DNA from: Dromiciops gliroides
Taxonomy: Eukaryota; Chordata; Mammalia; Microbiotheria; Microbiotheriidae
DNA: 64,000 nt
Direction: 5' to 3'
Assembly (NCBI RefSeq): GCF_019393635.1
Contig: NC_057867.1
Coordinates: 64,855,492-64,919,491 of the forward strand
Of this stretch, positions 45,001 to 55,801 are shown piece after piece. Below the pieces are notes generated by a model that saw only the letters and a list, made by a program, of their open reading frames with translations, was not told the DNA's origin and did not search any database. Both the position numbers and the translations under genes were made by a program. The stretch's first letter is position 1. Every line of letters begins with the position of its first letter.

Positions 45001-45394
45001 TAGGCTACTCAAGCTCTTCAGTCCACTAACTGTGTGACTTCTGGCCAAGTCCCTTCCTTTTTCTAGGACTCAGTACAATGTACAATGAAGGGGTCGACCT
45101 AGATGACCTCGAAGTTTCCTTTGGATCTCACATCTTCTTCTGTTCTTGCAGATTTGCATCATCCTCTGTCAGTACCACTGACCAAAGATTTGGAATTCTG
45201 CCCAGCGTGGATAACATGATGACACCTGACCACAAGAGGTTAGACTAGAACTTTAGGGATTCTATTTATTCACTTGATCAGCAAAATAAACAGTGACCAA
45301 AAAAAGGGGATTCCCTGAAAACCCGGGCATCCTAACTCTATGAGGACAGTGGCTTTTGCTTGTACAAGAAATCTTAAATTCATGTTAGTGTCGT

Positions 45395-45530
45395 GTGTGG
45401 TATGTAATATATATTTTAACATATATGTGAGTATACACATGTGTGTTGTGTGTATAGAATGTATATGTGTATTACGTGCATATACAATCTATATATACAT
45501 ATATATGATTAATAACTATTCTGCAATATA
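45395..45530. repeat. TG/TA-rich microsatellite
   Basis: Alternating purine-pyrimidine text (GTATACACATGTGTGTTGTG) with Z-DNA-like pattern. Confidence 0.7.
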
Positions 45531-45585
45531 TAAAATGGTAAAAAAAAAAAAGAAGAAGAAGAAGAAAGAAAGAAAAGGATATGAA

Positions 45586-45708
45586 CAGGGGCAGCTAGGG
45601 GCATTAGCCCTGGAGTCAGAAGGGGCTGATCTCAGACACTTATTAGCTGTGTGACCTTGGGCAAGTCACTTAATCCCTATTGTCTCAAAAAAAAGAAAGA
45701 AGGAAAGA
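45586..45708 (+). mobile_element. Degenerate SINE
   Basis: GGGGCAGCTAGGGGCATTAG: about 20 bp of the head deleted; flanks GATATGAACA and AATATGAACA. Confidence 0.8.
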
Positions 45709-45994
45709 AAGAATATGAACAAATAGGTCCTAAAAGAATAACTGCAAAGTATTCACAATCACATAAAAAGGTGCTCCAGATCACTAATAATAACAGAAAT
45801 GCAAATCAAAACAACCCTGAGGTTTTACCTTACACCCTGTAAACTGGCCAAAATGACAAAAAAGGACATCTATGTTAGAAGGGTTGTGTAAAGTTAAGCA
45901 CACTAATACAATGTTGGTGGAACTATGAAATGGTATAGCCATGTTGGAAAACAATTTGGAATCAGGCAAACAAAGAGGTTAAATGTCCATACCA

Positions 45995-46357
<363 letters not shown>

Positions 46358-46772
46358 AATGTCCATACCCTTTGAACCAGAGACTCCATTACTGGGTTTA
46401 TATCCAAAGGAAGTCATCAATAAGAAAAAAGTCCCCATATGCTCCAAAATACTTATAGCAGCACTTTTTGTGAGAGCTAAGAATTGGAAACAAAGTAGAT
46501 GCCCATCAACTGGGGAATGGCTAAACAAATTGTGGTACATGAATGTAATAGAATATTACTCTTCTGTGAGAAGTGATGAATGTGATGAGTACAGAAAAGC
46601 ATGGAGAGATCTGTATGAATTGATGTGAAGTGAGAAGGGCCAAAAAACAATATACACAATAACTCCAACAATGTAAATGGAAAGAATGACACACCAAAAA
46701 GCAAAATGAAATATAACCAATCTATAAAGAGCAAATAGGACTCCAATGAAGACATATTAGAAGTCACCCCCA

Positions 46773-46926
46773 GGGGCAGCTAGGTGGCGCAGTGGATAAA
46801 GCACCAGCCCTGGATTCAGAAGGACCTGAGTTCAAATCCGACCTCGGACACTTGACACTTACTAGCTGTGTGACCCTGGGCAAGTCACGTAACCCCAATT
46901 GCCTCACCAAAAAAAAAAAAGAAGAA
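46773..46926 (+). mobile_element. WSINE-type SINE
   Basis: TSD AGAAGTCACCCCC on both sides. Confidence 0.92.
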
Positions 46927-47134
46927 GAAGTCACCCCCAACTTACCCCTTCTTGGGAGTGAACGGTCCACAGGTAGTATACATGGCACATGTTTTGGGAC
47001 TTTTTTTTCCTCTCTAAAAAATACTATTTGTCATATAGAATGACTGTATGGAAGGGGGAGGGGAAGGGACACCAAGATTGTTTTCTCCACTTGTTTTCTT
47101 TCCAAGTTTAATTACCAATGATTCTAAAATTATT

Positions 47135-47350
47135 TCTCCTTGTGGAGTTCTGAATTGGTTGGTCCAGGCATTCTGAAAATCCATTTGGAAGTATGACCAA
47201 AAAGTTATCATGCTGTGCATATTCTTTGACTCTATACTATACCAATAGTAGGCCTATAACCCTATGAGATAGAAGGAAGAAAAAAAGGACCCATATATAC
47301 CAAAATATTTGTGGCAGCTCTTTTTGTGGTAGGCAAAAAAATTGGAAACA
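47135..47350 (+). mobile_element. L1 ORF2 C-terminal fragment
   Basis: GCATTCTGAAAATCCATTTGG, TTCTTTGACTCTATACTATAC and GTGGCAGCTCTTTTTGTGG. Confidence 0.75.
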
Positions 47351-47940
47351 ACATGCAGGGACATGTTGTTGTTGTTGTTTTTGAGAATGGCCACTGTATA
47401 TTTCTTTTGCTTGATGATGCTTATTTATTTCAAGTGTTTGGGGCTTTTTTTCTCTTGGTTTATAATTGGTGGAGGAATGATAGAGCGAATGCAATAGAGA
47501 GACCAAAAACAAAAGAGGCAATTTATAGTATTTCTCAAAACGCACAGGAGAAAAAGAAGTTCTGGAGGAAGCACAGATAAGCAGGAGACCTTTGAAATGA
47601 ACATGTAGAATTTTATACTTTTTATTTTTAAAACAAGCAATATGAAGTAGAGATTAAAGATTTCACCTAGAATCTTTTTTCTATTTCATTGTGTGTATGA
47701 AAACGTCCTTTTGGTGTTTATGTTCAGAATAAAATTGTTTTAAAATATAAAAATTGATACCCAAATAATATCTAATAAGATATAAAATATTAACAACCAT
47801 ATCAAAGAATGCTCCAAATCACCAGTAATAAGAGAAATCCAAATTAAAACAATTCTGAGGTTTTACCTTACTTCCCTCAAAGTGGCAAAGATGCTAAGAG
47901 ATGATAACAACCAATATTGCTGAGGTCGTATAAACTTTTT

Positions 47941-48094
47941 TTGTTTGTTTGTTTTTTTAGTGAGGCAATTGGGCTTAAGTGACTTGCCCAGGGTCACACA
48001 GCTAGTAAGTGTTAAGTGTCTGAGGCCGGATTTGAACTGAGGTCCTCCTGAATCCAGGGCTGGTGCTCTATCCACTGTGCCACCTAGCTGCCCC
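47941..48094 (-). mobile_element. WSINE-type SINE, antisense (1 of 3)
   Basis: TSD TAAACTTTTT at 47931-47940 and 48095-48104. Confidence 0.92.
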
Positions 48095-48104
48095 TAAACT
48101 TTTT

Positions 48105-48252
48105 TTTGGGGGGGGGCAGGACAATTGGGGTTAAGTGACTTGCCCAGGGTCACACAGCTAGTAAGTGTCAAGTGTCTGAGGCCGGATTTGAACTCAGGTC
48201 CCCCTGAATCCAGGGCCGGTGCTTTATCCAACTGTGCCACCTAGCTGCCCCA
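48105..48252 (-). mobile_element. WSINE-type SINE, antisense (2 of 3)
   Basis: Starts directly after the duplicated TAAACTTTTT and shares its T-rich tail. Confidence 0.92.
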
Positions 48253-48261
48253 AAGCAATTT

Positions 48262-48387
48262 ATTATTTTTTTTGGTGAGGCAGTTGGGGTTAAGTGACTT
48301 GCCCAGGGTCACACAGCTAGTAAGTGTTCAGTATCTGAGGCCAGATTTGAACTCAGGTCCTCCTGAATCCAGGGCCGGTGGCCCCTA
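48262..48387 (-). mobile_element. WSINE-type SINE, antisense (3 of 3), head deleted
   Basis: Ends CAGGGCCGGTGGCCCC, lacking CTCTATCCACTGCGCCACCTAG, then TAAACTTTTT again. Confidence 0.9.
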
Positions 48388-48730
48388 AACTTTTTAATAC
48401 ACTTGGTGGAGCTGTGAGTCTGTCTAAACATTCTGGAAAATGATTTGGAATGATATGAGACATGTCTCTAAACTGTTCATATTCTTTGATCCAATAATCC
48501 CTACCTTTTGACTAAGGAGGTCAAAGACCAAACTTTTAATAGCACCAATTTTTTTGTATGATACCCAAAGACTAGAAACAAAGTGGTTGATCACTGGTTG
48601 AGTGGCTGAAGGAATTTGGTATATTAATGATGGAATACTATTTGTAGAAATATGATAAATGACACAAATGACAAATATTCAAAATTCCTAGAAAATGGGA
48701 TGATGTATATGAACTGATGCAACTGTAGTA

Positions 48731-49480
48731 TATGCCCTTCCTCCATCCCACTTCCCACAGCATTCTAGGGAACTTTTGCAGTTGGCTCAGTGGCCTACAG
48801 AAGAGCCAGAACTACCTGCCTCTTCGGTTGTGACTTTAGAAGGGAAGGCAGTAGCAGCTGGGAGGCCTGGAAAAGGCCTCTTGGTGACATTAGAGCTGAA
48901 TGTTTGACAGAAGCCCCAGATCCTACGAGGCAATGGTGAGGTAGGAGAGCATCAGAAGCATGGAGGACAGGCAGCCAAAGGCACAGACAGATATGGGAAA
49001 TGAAGTGTTGGGTGAGAGGAACAGCAACTAGGCCAGGCTGTGTGACGAACTATTCTATGAATCAGGCAAACAGTCTTTAAATCGATCAACAAGCATTTAT
49101 TAAGTACCTACGATGTGCCAGACACTATGTTATGTGCTGGAGATAGATATAATGAAACCAACCAAAAAGCTTGTGTTCTAATAGGGAAACAAGAACTCCA
49201 TAAAACCCAGAACAAATATAAGTGGAATAAATACAAACCAGTTCAACAGAGGGGAATTTGGGAAGGAGGGTACAAGCATTCAACAAAACCGACAGTTGTT
49301 CCTGCCCCAAAAGAGCTTCTATTCTTTTCTTTTCCAGTCAGTGGCCCTCAACAGGAAAAAAGAATCCTGCCCTTAAGTGTTCTTGCTCAGGGATTGCTAG
49401 ATTAAGCCAACACCACCAGTACTGCCGTAAAGGCCTGAGAAGCTCTATAGCCCTGGTGTAGCTGCCTAGAGCAAGTTTTT
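48731..49480. other. Mostly unassigned; ancient repeat head at 49085-49150
   Basis: CAACAAGCATTTATTAAGTACC and GTGCCAGACACTATG are a common old mammalian repeat, also seen at 18445-18530. No gene recognised. Confidence 0.45.
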
Positions 49481-49489
49481 GCCTTGGTC

Positions 49490-49775
49490 TCCACTGTCTA
49501 CACATCATGCCTGTCTGTGCCAACTCCATCCTGCCTGCATCCCTGTCCCATCGGCCACCCAGAACCACTTCTCTCCCCCCACCTATTGCTTATATTAGAA
49601 TATACTCTACTTACAGAAATGATTTGGCGTACAATGGCCATTTCATTTTCTACATATAAATGGTTTCTTCGCAAATGGAATATAAGTTCCTGGAGGAGGA
49701 GGAATGTTTTCTTTCTGTCCCTGGTGCCTCATTAGTAGGCACTTAATAGCATGCTTTGTGAATTGAACTGGCTGA
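49490..49775 (+). mobile_element. L2 3' end
   Basis: AATATAAGTTCCTGGAGGAG, TTTCTGTCCCTGGTGCC and GGCACTTAATAGC. It ends 145 bp from the stop codon of the repeat ORF, i.e. in its presumed 3' flank. Confidence 0.7.
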
Positions 49776-49920
49776 TGTGAAATTTTATATTCTGTCTCTC
49801 CACCTCCAAAAAAAAAGCCAAAAAAGGATAAACACCAATATATTTCAAGGTAGCCTATTTTAGGCTCCAAATGAATAACAGAAGTTGTTAAATTGGTAAG
49901 AATTTAAGAAACAAAGTAGG

Positions 49921-52437
49921 CTAGGTGAGCTTCACAACAGCCCTTGAGTCAAAGGGAAAAGGCAAAAGGACATGCCTGAACCAATGAGCCCAGCTAGTCC
50001 TAGTTTCTCCCTGGGAGTCTAGCCAAGCCCAGCCCAGGGAATATGACCACTCCAGGGTCAGAGAGGGATCTCTCCATCCTGAGCCCAGGTTTGGGTGTGT
50101 CCACCCGAAGTCCACGATAGGGGCTGCCCATCCATGGACCAAGGAGGGGGCTACCCATCCTTGGTACAGGGAAGGGTCTGTCCACTCTGGATCCTGGGAG
50201 GGGTCAGTCCACTCAGAACCCAAAGAGTAGTTCATCCAAGTAGGGCCCAGGGGGGGGTCTGGCCATGCCACACCCAACAGGTAGTTTGGCCAGTAATCTT
50301 GCCAGGCTGGGACCCTGGGATAATTTGGCCAGGTTGTATTTCTGGGGCACTCTGTCCAAGCTGGGTTTGGTGATGAGCTAGCTGAGGAATCTGGGCAGAA
50401 CTGTTGTGGTGGACATTCCGGACAGGCTGCGCCCTGGGGGCAATCTAACCATTCTGGTGTTGATGGACAGCCTGACAAGGCTGAGTCTGGTGATGAATCT
50501 GACCCGGCTTGGCCAGGTGGGCAATCTGGGCAGGCCTGATCCAGCGAACAGTTATGCCTTGCCTGATGTGGTGGGCTGTCTGGGCATGTAGTATGTAGTA
50601 AGGAGTCTGGCCAAGCCTGGCCCTGGATGGAGTCTGGCCAAGCCCGGCCCTGGATGGAGTCTGGCCAAGCCCGGCCCTGGATGGAGTCTGGCCAAGCCCG
50701 GCCCTGGATGGAGTCTGGCCAAGCCCGGCCCTGGATGGAGTCTGGCCAAGCCCGGCCCTGGATGGAGTCTGGCCACGCCTGGCCCTGGATGGAGTCTGGC
50801 CACGCCTGGCCCTGGATGGAGTCTGGCCAAGCCTGGCCCTGGATGGAGTCTGGCCAAGTTTCACTCTCAGAGGAGTCTGGCCAGGGTTGGCCCTGAATGG
50901 AGTCTGGCCAGATTTGGACAGGAGAAGAATCTGGCCAGGGCTGGCCCAGAAAAGGATCTGAACTTGTCTGGCTCTTGTTGGAGTCCAGCCAGGGCTGACC
51001 TGGAGAAGAATCTGACCAAGGCTGGCCCAGAGAAGACTCTAGCCTGGTCTGGTCCTGAAAACAGTCATTCCAGGCCTGGCTTGGAGAAGAATCATGCCAG
51101 GCCTGGCCTGGTTTGGAGTCTGGACAGGCTGGGCCTGGACTAGAGTCTGGACAGGCCTGTCTTGGAGAAGAGTCATGCCAGGCCTGGCGGGGATTGGAGT
51201 CTGGCCAGGCCAGGCCTGGTTTGGAGTCTGAACAGGCTGAGCCTGGATTGGAATCTGGCCAGGCTGGGCCTGGAAAAGGGTCACACCAGGCTGGGCAAAG
51301 AAAGTAGTTATTCCAGGCTTGGCCTAGATTGGAGCCTTTCCAGGCACGTCTTGGACAGGAGTCTGACCAGGCTGGGCCTGGAGAAGGATTACACCAGGCT
51401 GGGCACAGAAAATAGTCATTCCAGTCTTGGCCTAGATTGGAGTCTGTCCAGGCACGTATTGGAGAGGGGTCTGGACAGGCTGGGCCTGGAGCAGAGTCAC
51501 GCCAGGCCTTTCTTGGAAAGGAGTCTGGCCAGGCTGGCTCTGGAGAGGAATCTAACAAACCTGGGCCTGGAGAAGGGTCACGCCAAGTTAGGTCCAGAGA
51601 GGAGTCGCTTCGGGCTGAGCCCAGAGAGGAGTCACGCCAGGCCCGTCTTAGAGAGGAGACTGGACAGCCATGGCGCGGAGAGGAATCCAACAAACCTGGG
51701 CCTGGAGAAGGGTCACACCAGGCCAGGCCCAGAGAGGAGTCACACCAGGCCCGTCTTGGAGAGGAGACTGGACAGTCATGGCCTGGAGAGGAATCTAACA
51801 AGCCTGGGCCTGGAGAAGAGTCACGCCAGGCTAGGTCCAGAGAGGAGTCACATCGGGCTGAGCCTAGAGAGGAGTCACGCCAGGCCCGTCTTGGAGAGGA
51901 GACTGGAAAGGCATGGACTAATGAAGAATATAAGAGACCTGGGCCTGTAGAAGGGTCACGCCAGGCTGAGCCTGGAGAGGAGTGATGCCAGGCCTGTTCA
52001 GGGGAGAAGTCAGGCCAGACATGGTCTGATGAGGAATCTAGCCAGTTCTGTCCGGATATGAAATCTGGCCAGGCCTGATCCTTTGATGAATTTTGTGAGG
52101 GTAGGTGAGGGGAAAAATTTGACCAAGTAGGGCTTGAAGATAAGTGAGACCAGGTCAAACAAGCTGAGACCCTTGATGCTGAATTTGGGCCTATGGGACT
52201 TATTATAGAGTCTGTCCCCTCAGGGCCTAGGGAGATTGGCCTTACCAGGCTGGAGGAGGACTCTGGACACTCCAGGCTGAATGAGGATGCTAGATGACGA
52301 GTCTGGCCACAGTGGCCCCAGGAAGTCTGATCACACATCGCAGTGAATCTAAAATAATTTCTAATAAAAACAAACAAACAAAAAAATGATTCAAGGTAAC
52401 AATAGCTGAAAAAGGGCACTATCTCCATTACTCCCAT
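49921..52437 (-). CDS. Large exon/ORF encoding a tryptophan-nonapeptide repeat protein (838 codons), family not recognised
   Basis: One uninterrupted reading frame runs from ATG at 52437 to TAG at 49921-49923. A second ATG at residue 34 (52338-52336) follows a plausible acceptor (TTATTTTAG) and may be the real start of the conserved part, because residues 15-30 come from TTTG-rich, intron-like sequence. Residues 34-95 are non-repetitive and Cys/Ser-rich. From about residue 96 to 804 the protein is a run of about 78 nonapeptides with consensus WPDSSPGQA. Trp at position 1 is sometimes replaced by Cys, Leu or Arg. A 34-residue non-repeat tail follows. I count 61 Trp (7.3%); Ser, Pro, Asp and Gly dominate the rest and no membrane segment is evident in the repeats. 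The product is probably disordered. I do not know the family or function. Because the unit is 27 bp, an open frame could partly be a by-product of repeat structure, but divergence without stops and intact flanks favour coding. Confidence 0.6.
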   Translation of the reverse strand: MGVMEIVPFFSYCYLESFFCLFVFIRNYFRFTAMCDQTSWGHCGQTRHLASSFSLECPESSSSLVRPISLGPEGTDSIISPIGPNSASRVSACLTWSHLSSSPTWSNFSPHLPSQNSSKDQAWPDFISGQNWLDSSSDHVWPDFSPEQAWHHSSPGSAWRDPSTGPGLLYSSLVHAFPVSSPRRAWRDSSLGSARCDSSLDLAWRDSSPGPGLLDSSPGHDCPVSSPRRAWCDSSLGLAWCDPSPGPGLLDSSPRHGCPVSSLRRAWRDSSLGSARSDSSLDLTWRDPSPGPGLLDSSPEPAWPDSFPRKAWRDSAPGPACPDPSPIRAWTDSNLGQDWNDYFLCPAWCNPSPGPAWSDSCPRRAWKGSNLGQAWNNYFLCPAWCDPFPGPAWPDSNPGSACSDSKPGLAWPDSNPRQAWHDSSPRQACPDSSPGPACPDSKPGQAWHDSSPSQAWNDCFQDQTRLESSLGQPWSDSSPGQPWLDSNKSQTSSDPFLGQPWPDSSPVQIWPDSIQGQPWPDSSESETWPDSIQGQAWPDSIQGQAWPDSIQGQAWPDSIQGRAWPDSIQGRAWPDSIQGRAWPDSIQGRAWPDSIQGRAWPDSIQGQAWPDSLLHTTCPDSPPHQARHNCSLDQACPDCPPGQAGSDSSPDSALSGCPSTPEWLDCPQGAACPECPPQQFCPDSSASSSPNPAWTECPRNTTWPNYPRVPAWQDYWPNYLLGVAWPDPPLGPTWMNYSLGSEWTDPSQDPEWTDPSLYQGWVAPSLVHGWAAPIVDFGWTHPNLGSGWRDPSLTLEWSYSLGWAWLDSQGETRTSWAHWFRHVLLPFPFDSRAVVKLT
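50605..50847 (-). repeat. Near-perfect 27-bp minisatellite inside the ORF (9 units)
   Basis: The motif GTCTGGCCA recurs exactly every 27 bp at 50605, 50632, 50659, 50686, 50713, 50740, 50767, 50794, 50821 and 50848, giving nine full units. They encode WPDSIQGQA or WPDSIQGRA on the minus strand. Units differ at only a few bases, far fewer than the diverged nonapeptide units on either side, so this block expanded recently and is probably length-variable between individuals. Confidence 0.92.
51540..51960 (-). repeat. Higher-order 45-codon repeat within the nonapeptide domain
   Basis: Five nonapeptides recur as a block: a WRDSSLGSA-type unit, an RCDSSLDLA-type unit, a WRDSSPGPG-type unit, LLDSSPGHD and CPVSSPRRA. 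Three successive blocks can be followed, the second lacking one unit. This shows duplication of multi-unit segments in addition to single 27-bp steps. Confidence 0.75.
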
Positions 52438-53031
52438 CCTGAAGGAAGGAACAAGCCGAGATCAGGCCAGAGTGGAGTGGGAAGATGTGAAGAAAGACAG
52501 GGAAGGGAGCAGGATATCTTCATCACCAGAGCCTAAGGGTGGGGGGCAGGTAGGAGACGCAGTGAATAAAGCACCTGCCTGGATTCAGGAGGACCTGAGT
52601 TCAAATTTGGCCTCAGACACTTGACACTTACTAGCTGTGTGACCCTGGGCAAGTCACTTAACCCTCATTGCCCAGCAAAAAAAACCCCAAAACAACCCAA
52701 AGCTTGAGGATGAGAGGCAGCTAGGTGACACAATGGATAAAGCACCAGCCCTAGATTCAGGAGGACCTGAGTTCAAATTTGGCCTCAGAGCCTTGACACT
52801 TACTAGCTGTGTGACCCTGGGCAGGTCACTTAGCCCTCATTGCCCAGCCAAAAAGAAAAAAAAAACCCAGAGGCTGAGGGTGAGGAGCAGCTAGGTGATG
52901 CAGTAAATAAAGCACCAGCAATGTATTCACGAGAATCCGAGTTCAAATTTGGCCTCAGACACTGGACACTTACTAGCTGTGTGACCCTGGGCAAGTCACT
53001 TAACCCTCATTGCCCCCCCACTACCACAAAA

Positions 53032-53186
53032 AAGTCTGTCCCCTCAGGGCTTAGGGAGATTGGCCTTACCAGGCTGGAGGAGGACTCTGGACACTCCAGG
53101 CTGAATGACAACGCTGGATGAGGAGTCTGGCCACAACGGGCAAAGGAAGATTGATCACACATCCCAGTGAATCTAAAATAATTTCT
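53032..53186 (-). pseudogene. Exon-head duplicate 1 (acceptor-side fragment of the repeat gene)
   Basis: Minus-strand copy of roughly codons 34-78 of the 838-codon ORF, open and starting MCDQSSFARCGQ. It is cut where the unit's SINE begins, so translation would run into SINE sequence and stop. A minus-strand SINE has inserted at its upstream edge with a duplicated CTAAAATAATTTC target. Confidence 0.85.
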
Positions 53187-53192
53187 TTTTTT

Positions 53193-53333
53193 TTTTTTGG
53201 TGAGGCAATTGGGGTTAAGTGACTTGCCTAGGGTCACACAGCTAGTAAGTGTCAAGTGTCCGAGGCTGGATTTGAATTCAGGTCCTCCTGACTCTAGGGC
53301 TGGTGCTCTATCCACTGCGCCACCTAGCTGCCC
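53193..53333 (-). mobile_element. SINE copy inserted in array unit, flanked by TSD
   Basis: Antisense tRNA/CORE-type SINE, from the T-rich tail to CACCTAGCTGCCC. It is flanked on both sides by TAAAATAATTTCT. It shares GCCTAGGGTCAC and AGGGCTGGTG variants with the copies at 55664 and 57995, suggesting one insertion that was later amplified with the unit. Confidence 0.85.
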
Positions 53334-53674
53334 TAAAATAATTTCTAATAAAAACAAACAAACAAAAAAATGATTCAAGGTAACAATAGCTGAAAAAAGG
53401 GCAATATCTCCATTACTCCCATCCTGAAGGAAGGAACAAGCCCAGATCAGACCAGAGTGGAGTGGGAAGATGGGAAGGAAGACGGGGAAGAGAGCAGGAT
53501 ATCTTCATCACCAGAGCCTGAGGGTGAGGGGCAACTAGGTGACACAGTGGATAAAGCACCTGCCCTGGATTCAGGAGGACCTGAGTTCAAATTTGGCCTC
53601 AGACACTGGACACTTACTAGTTGTGTGACCCTGGGCAAGTCACTTAACCCTCATTGCCCCCCCACTACCACAAA

Positions 53675-53842
53675 AAAGTCTGTCCCCTCAGGGCTTAGGG
53701 AGATTGGCCTTACCAGGCTGGAGGAGGACTCTGGACACTCCAGGCTGAATGACAACGCTGGATGAGGAGTCTGGCCACAACGGGCAAAGGAAGATTGATC
53801 ACACATCCCAGTGAATCTAAAATAATTTCTAATAAAAACTAA
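53675..53842 (-). pseudogene. Exon-head duplicate 2
   Basis: Second copy of the exon head, nearly identical to duplicate 1 but without the SINE insertion at its upstream edge. The reading frame is open through SLECPESSSSLVRPISL and ends in SINE-derived sequence. Confidence 0.85.
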
Positions 53843-54671
53843 CAACAAAAATGTGATTCAAGGTAACAATAGCTGAAAAAGGGCAATATCTCCATTATTC
53901 CCATCCTGAAGGAAGGAACAAGCCCAGATCAGGCCAGAGTGGAGTGGGAAGATGTGAAGGAAGACAGGGAAGGGAGCAGGATATCTTCATCACCAGAGCC
54001 TGAGGGTGAGGGGCAACTAGGTGACACAGTGGATAAAGCACCTGCCCTGGATTCAGGAGGACCTGAGTTCAAATTTGGGCTCAGACACTTGACACTTACT
54101 AGACTAGTTGTGTGACCCTAGGCAAGTCACTTAACCCTCATTGCCCAGCCAAAAAAAAACCAAAACAGGGGCAGCTAGGTGGCACAGTGGATAGAGCACC
54201 GGCCCTGGAGTCAGGAGTACCTGAGTTCAAATCCGGCCTCAGACACTTAACACTTACTAGCTGTGTGACCTGGGCAAGTCACTTAACCCTCAATAATCAG
54301 CCAAAAAAAAAACCCAAAACAACCCAAAGCTGGAGGATGAGAGGTAGCTAGGTGACACAGTGGATAAAGCACCAGACCTAGATTCAGGAGGACCTGAGTT
54401 CAAATTGGGTCTTAGAGACTTGATACTTACTACGTGTGTGACCCTAGGCAAGTCACTTAACCCTCATTGCCTTGCCAAATAATAACAAACAAACAAAAAA
54501 CCCAGAGCCTGAGGGTGATGGGGCAGCTAGGTGGTACAGTGGATAAAGCACCTGCCCTGGATTCAGGAGGACCTGAGTTCAAATTTGGCCTCAGACACTG
54601 GACACTTACTAGCTGTGTGACCCTGGGCAAGTCACTTAACCCTCATTGCCCCCCCCCCCACTACCACAAAA

Positions 54672-54820
54672 AAGTCTGTCCCCTCAGGGCTTAGGGAGAT
54701 TGGCCTTACCAGGCTGGAACTCCAGGCTGAATGACAACGCTGGATGAGGAGTCTGGCCACAATGGCCAAAGGAAGATTGATCACACATCCCAGTGAATCT
54801 AAAATAATTTCTAATAAAAA
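54672..54820 (-). pseudogene. Exon-head duplicate 3 with internal deletion
   Basis: Copy of the exon head missing about 17 bp of the stretch that encodes ECPESSSS in other copies, which breaks the frame. The remaining sequence matches the other array copies closely. Confidence 0.8.
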
Positions 54821-55483
54821 CTAACAACAAAAAAGTGATTCAAGGTAACAGTAGCTGAAAAAAGGGCAATATCTCCATTACTCCCATCCTGAAGGAAGGA
54901 ACAAGCCCAGATCAGGCCAGAGTGGAGTGGGAAGATGGGAAGGAAGACAGGGAAGGGAGCAGGATATCTTCATCACCAGAGCCTGAGGGTGAGGGGCAAA
55001 TAGGTGATGCAGTGGATAAAGCACCTGCCCTGGATTCAGGAGGATCTGAGTTCAAATTTGGCCTCAGACACTGGACACTTACTAGTTGTGTGACCCTAGG
55101 CAAGTCACTTAACCCTCATTGCTCAGCCAAAAAAAAACCCAAAACAGGGGCAGCTAGGTGGCACAGTGGATAGAGCACTGGCCCTGGAGTCAGGAGTACC
55201 TGAGCTCAAATTCGGCCTCAGACACTTAACACTTACTAGCTGTGTGACCCTGGGCAAGTCACTTAACCCCAATGGCCTCACTAAAAAAAAACAAAAACCA
55301 AAAAAAACAAAACAACCCAAAGCTTGAGGATGAGAGGCAGTGAGGTGACACAGTGGAAAAAGCACCAGCCCTAGATTCAGGAGGACCTAAGTTCAAATTT
55401 GGCCTCAGACACTGGACACTTACTAGCTGTGTGACCCTGGGCAAGTCACTTAACCCTCATTGCCCCCCCACTACCACAAAAAA

Positions 55484-55640
55484 GTCTGTCCCCTCAGGGC
55501 TTAGGGAGATTGGCCTTACCAGGCTGGAGGAGGACTCTGGACACTCCAGGCTGAATGACAACGCTGGATGAGGAGTCTGGCCACAATGGCCAAAGGAAGA
55601 TTGATCACACATCCCAGTGAATCTAAAATAATTTCTTTTT
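55484..55640 (-). pseudogene. Exon-head duplicate 4, SINE at upstream edge
   Basis: Copy of the exon head followed by TTAAATTTTTCTTGC and a minus-strand SINE. The TAAAATAATTT target is repeated beyond the SINE with a shared TTTGTAATAAA variant. Confidence 0.82.
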
Positions 55641-55663
55641 TTAAATTTTTCTTGCTTTTTTTT

Positions 55664-55801
55664 TTTTGGTCAGGCAATTGGGGTTAAGTGACTTGCCTAG
55701 GGTCACACAGCTAGTAAGTGTCAAGTGTCTGAGGCCAGATATGAACTCAGGTCCTCCTGACTCCAGGGCTGGTGGCTATTCACTGTGCTACCTAGATGCC
55801 C
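55664..55801 (-). mobile_element. SINE copy in array, antisense
   Basis: Antisense SINE ending CTACCTAGATGCCC and flanked by TAAAATAATTT. Its context and substitutions match the copy at 57995, so the two are unit duplicates and not separate insertions. Confidence 0.85.

Larger units (their letters stand above)
47770..48730 (+). mobile_element. L1 ORF2 fragment interrupted by three SINEs
   Basis: GAGAAATCCAAATTAAAAC to GATGATAACAACCAATATTGC, then GGTGGAGCTGTGAGTCTGTC onward to GATGTATATGAACTGATGC. Confidence 0.8.

Noticed and set aside
51162..51950. Resemblance of plus-strand PERSH/LERSH units to known serine-arginine-histidine repeat proteins
   Set aside because: It arises from reading the nonapeptide repeats on the opposite strand; the frame is broken on both sides.
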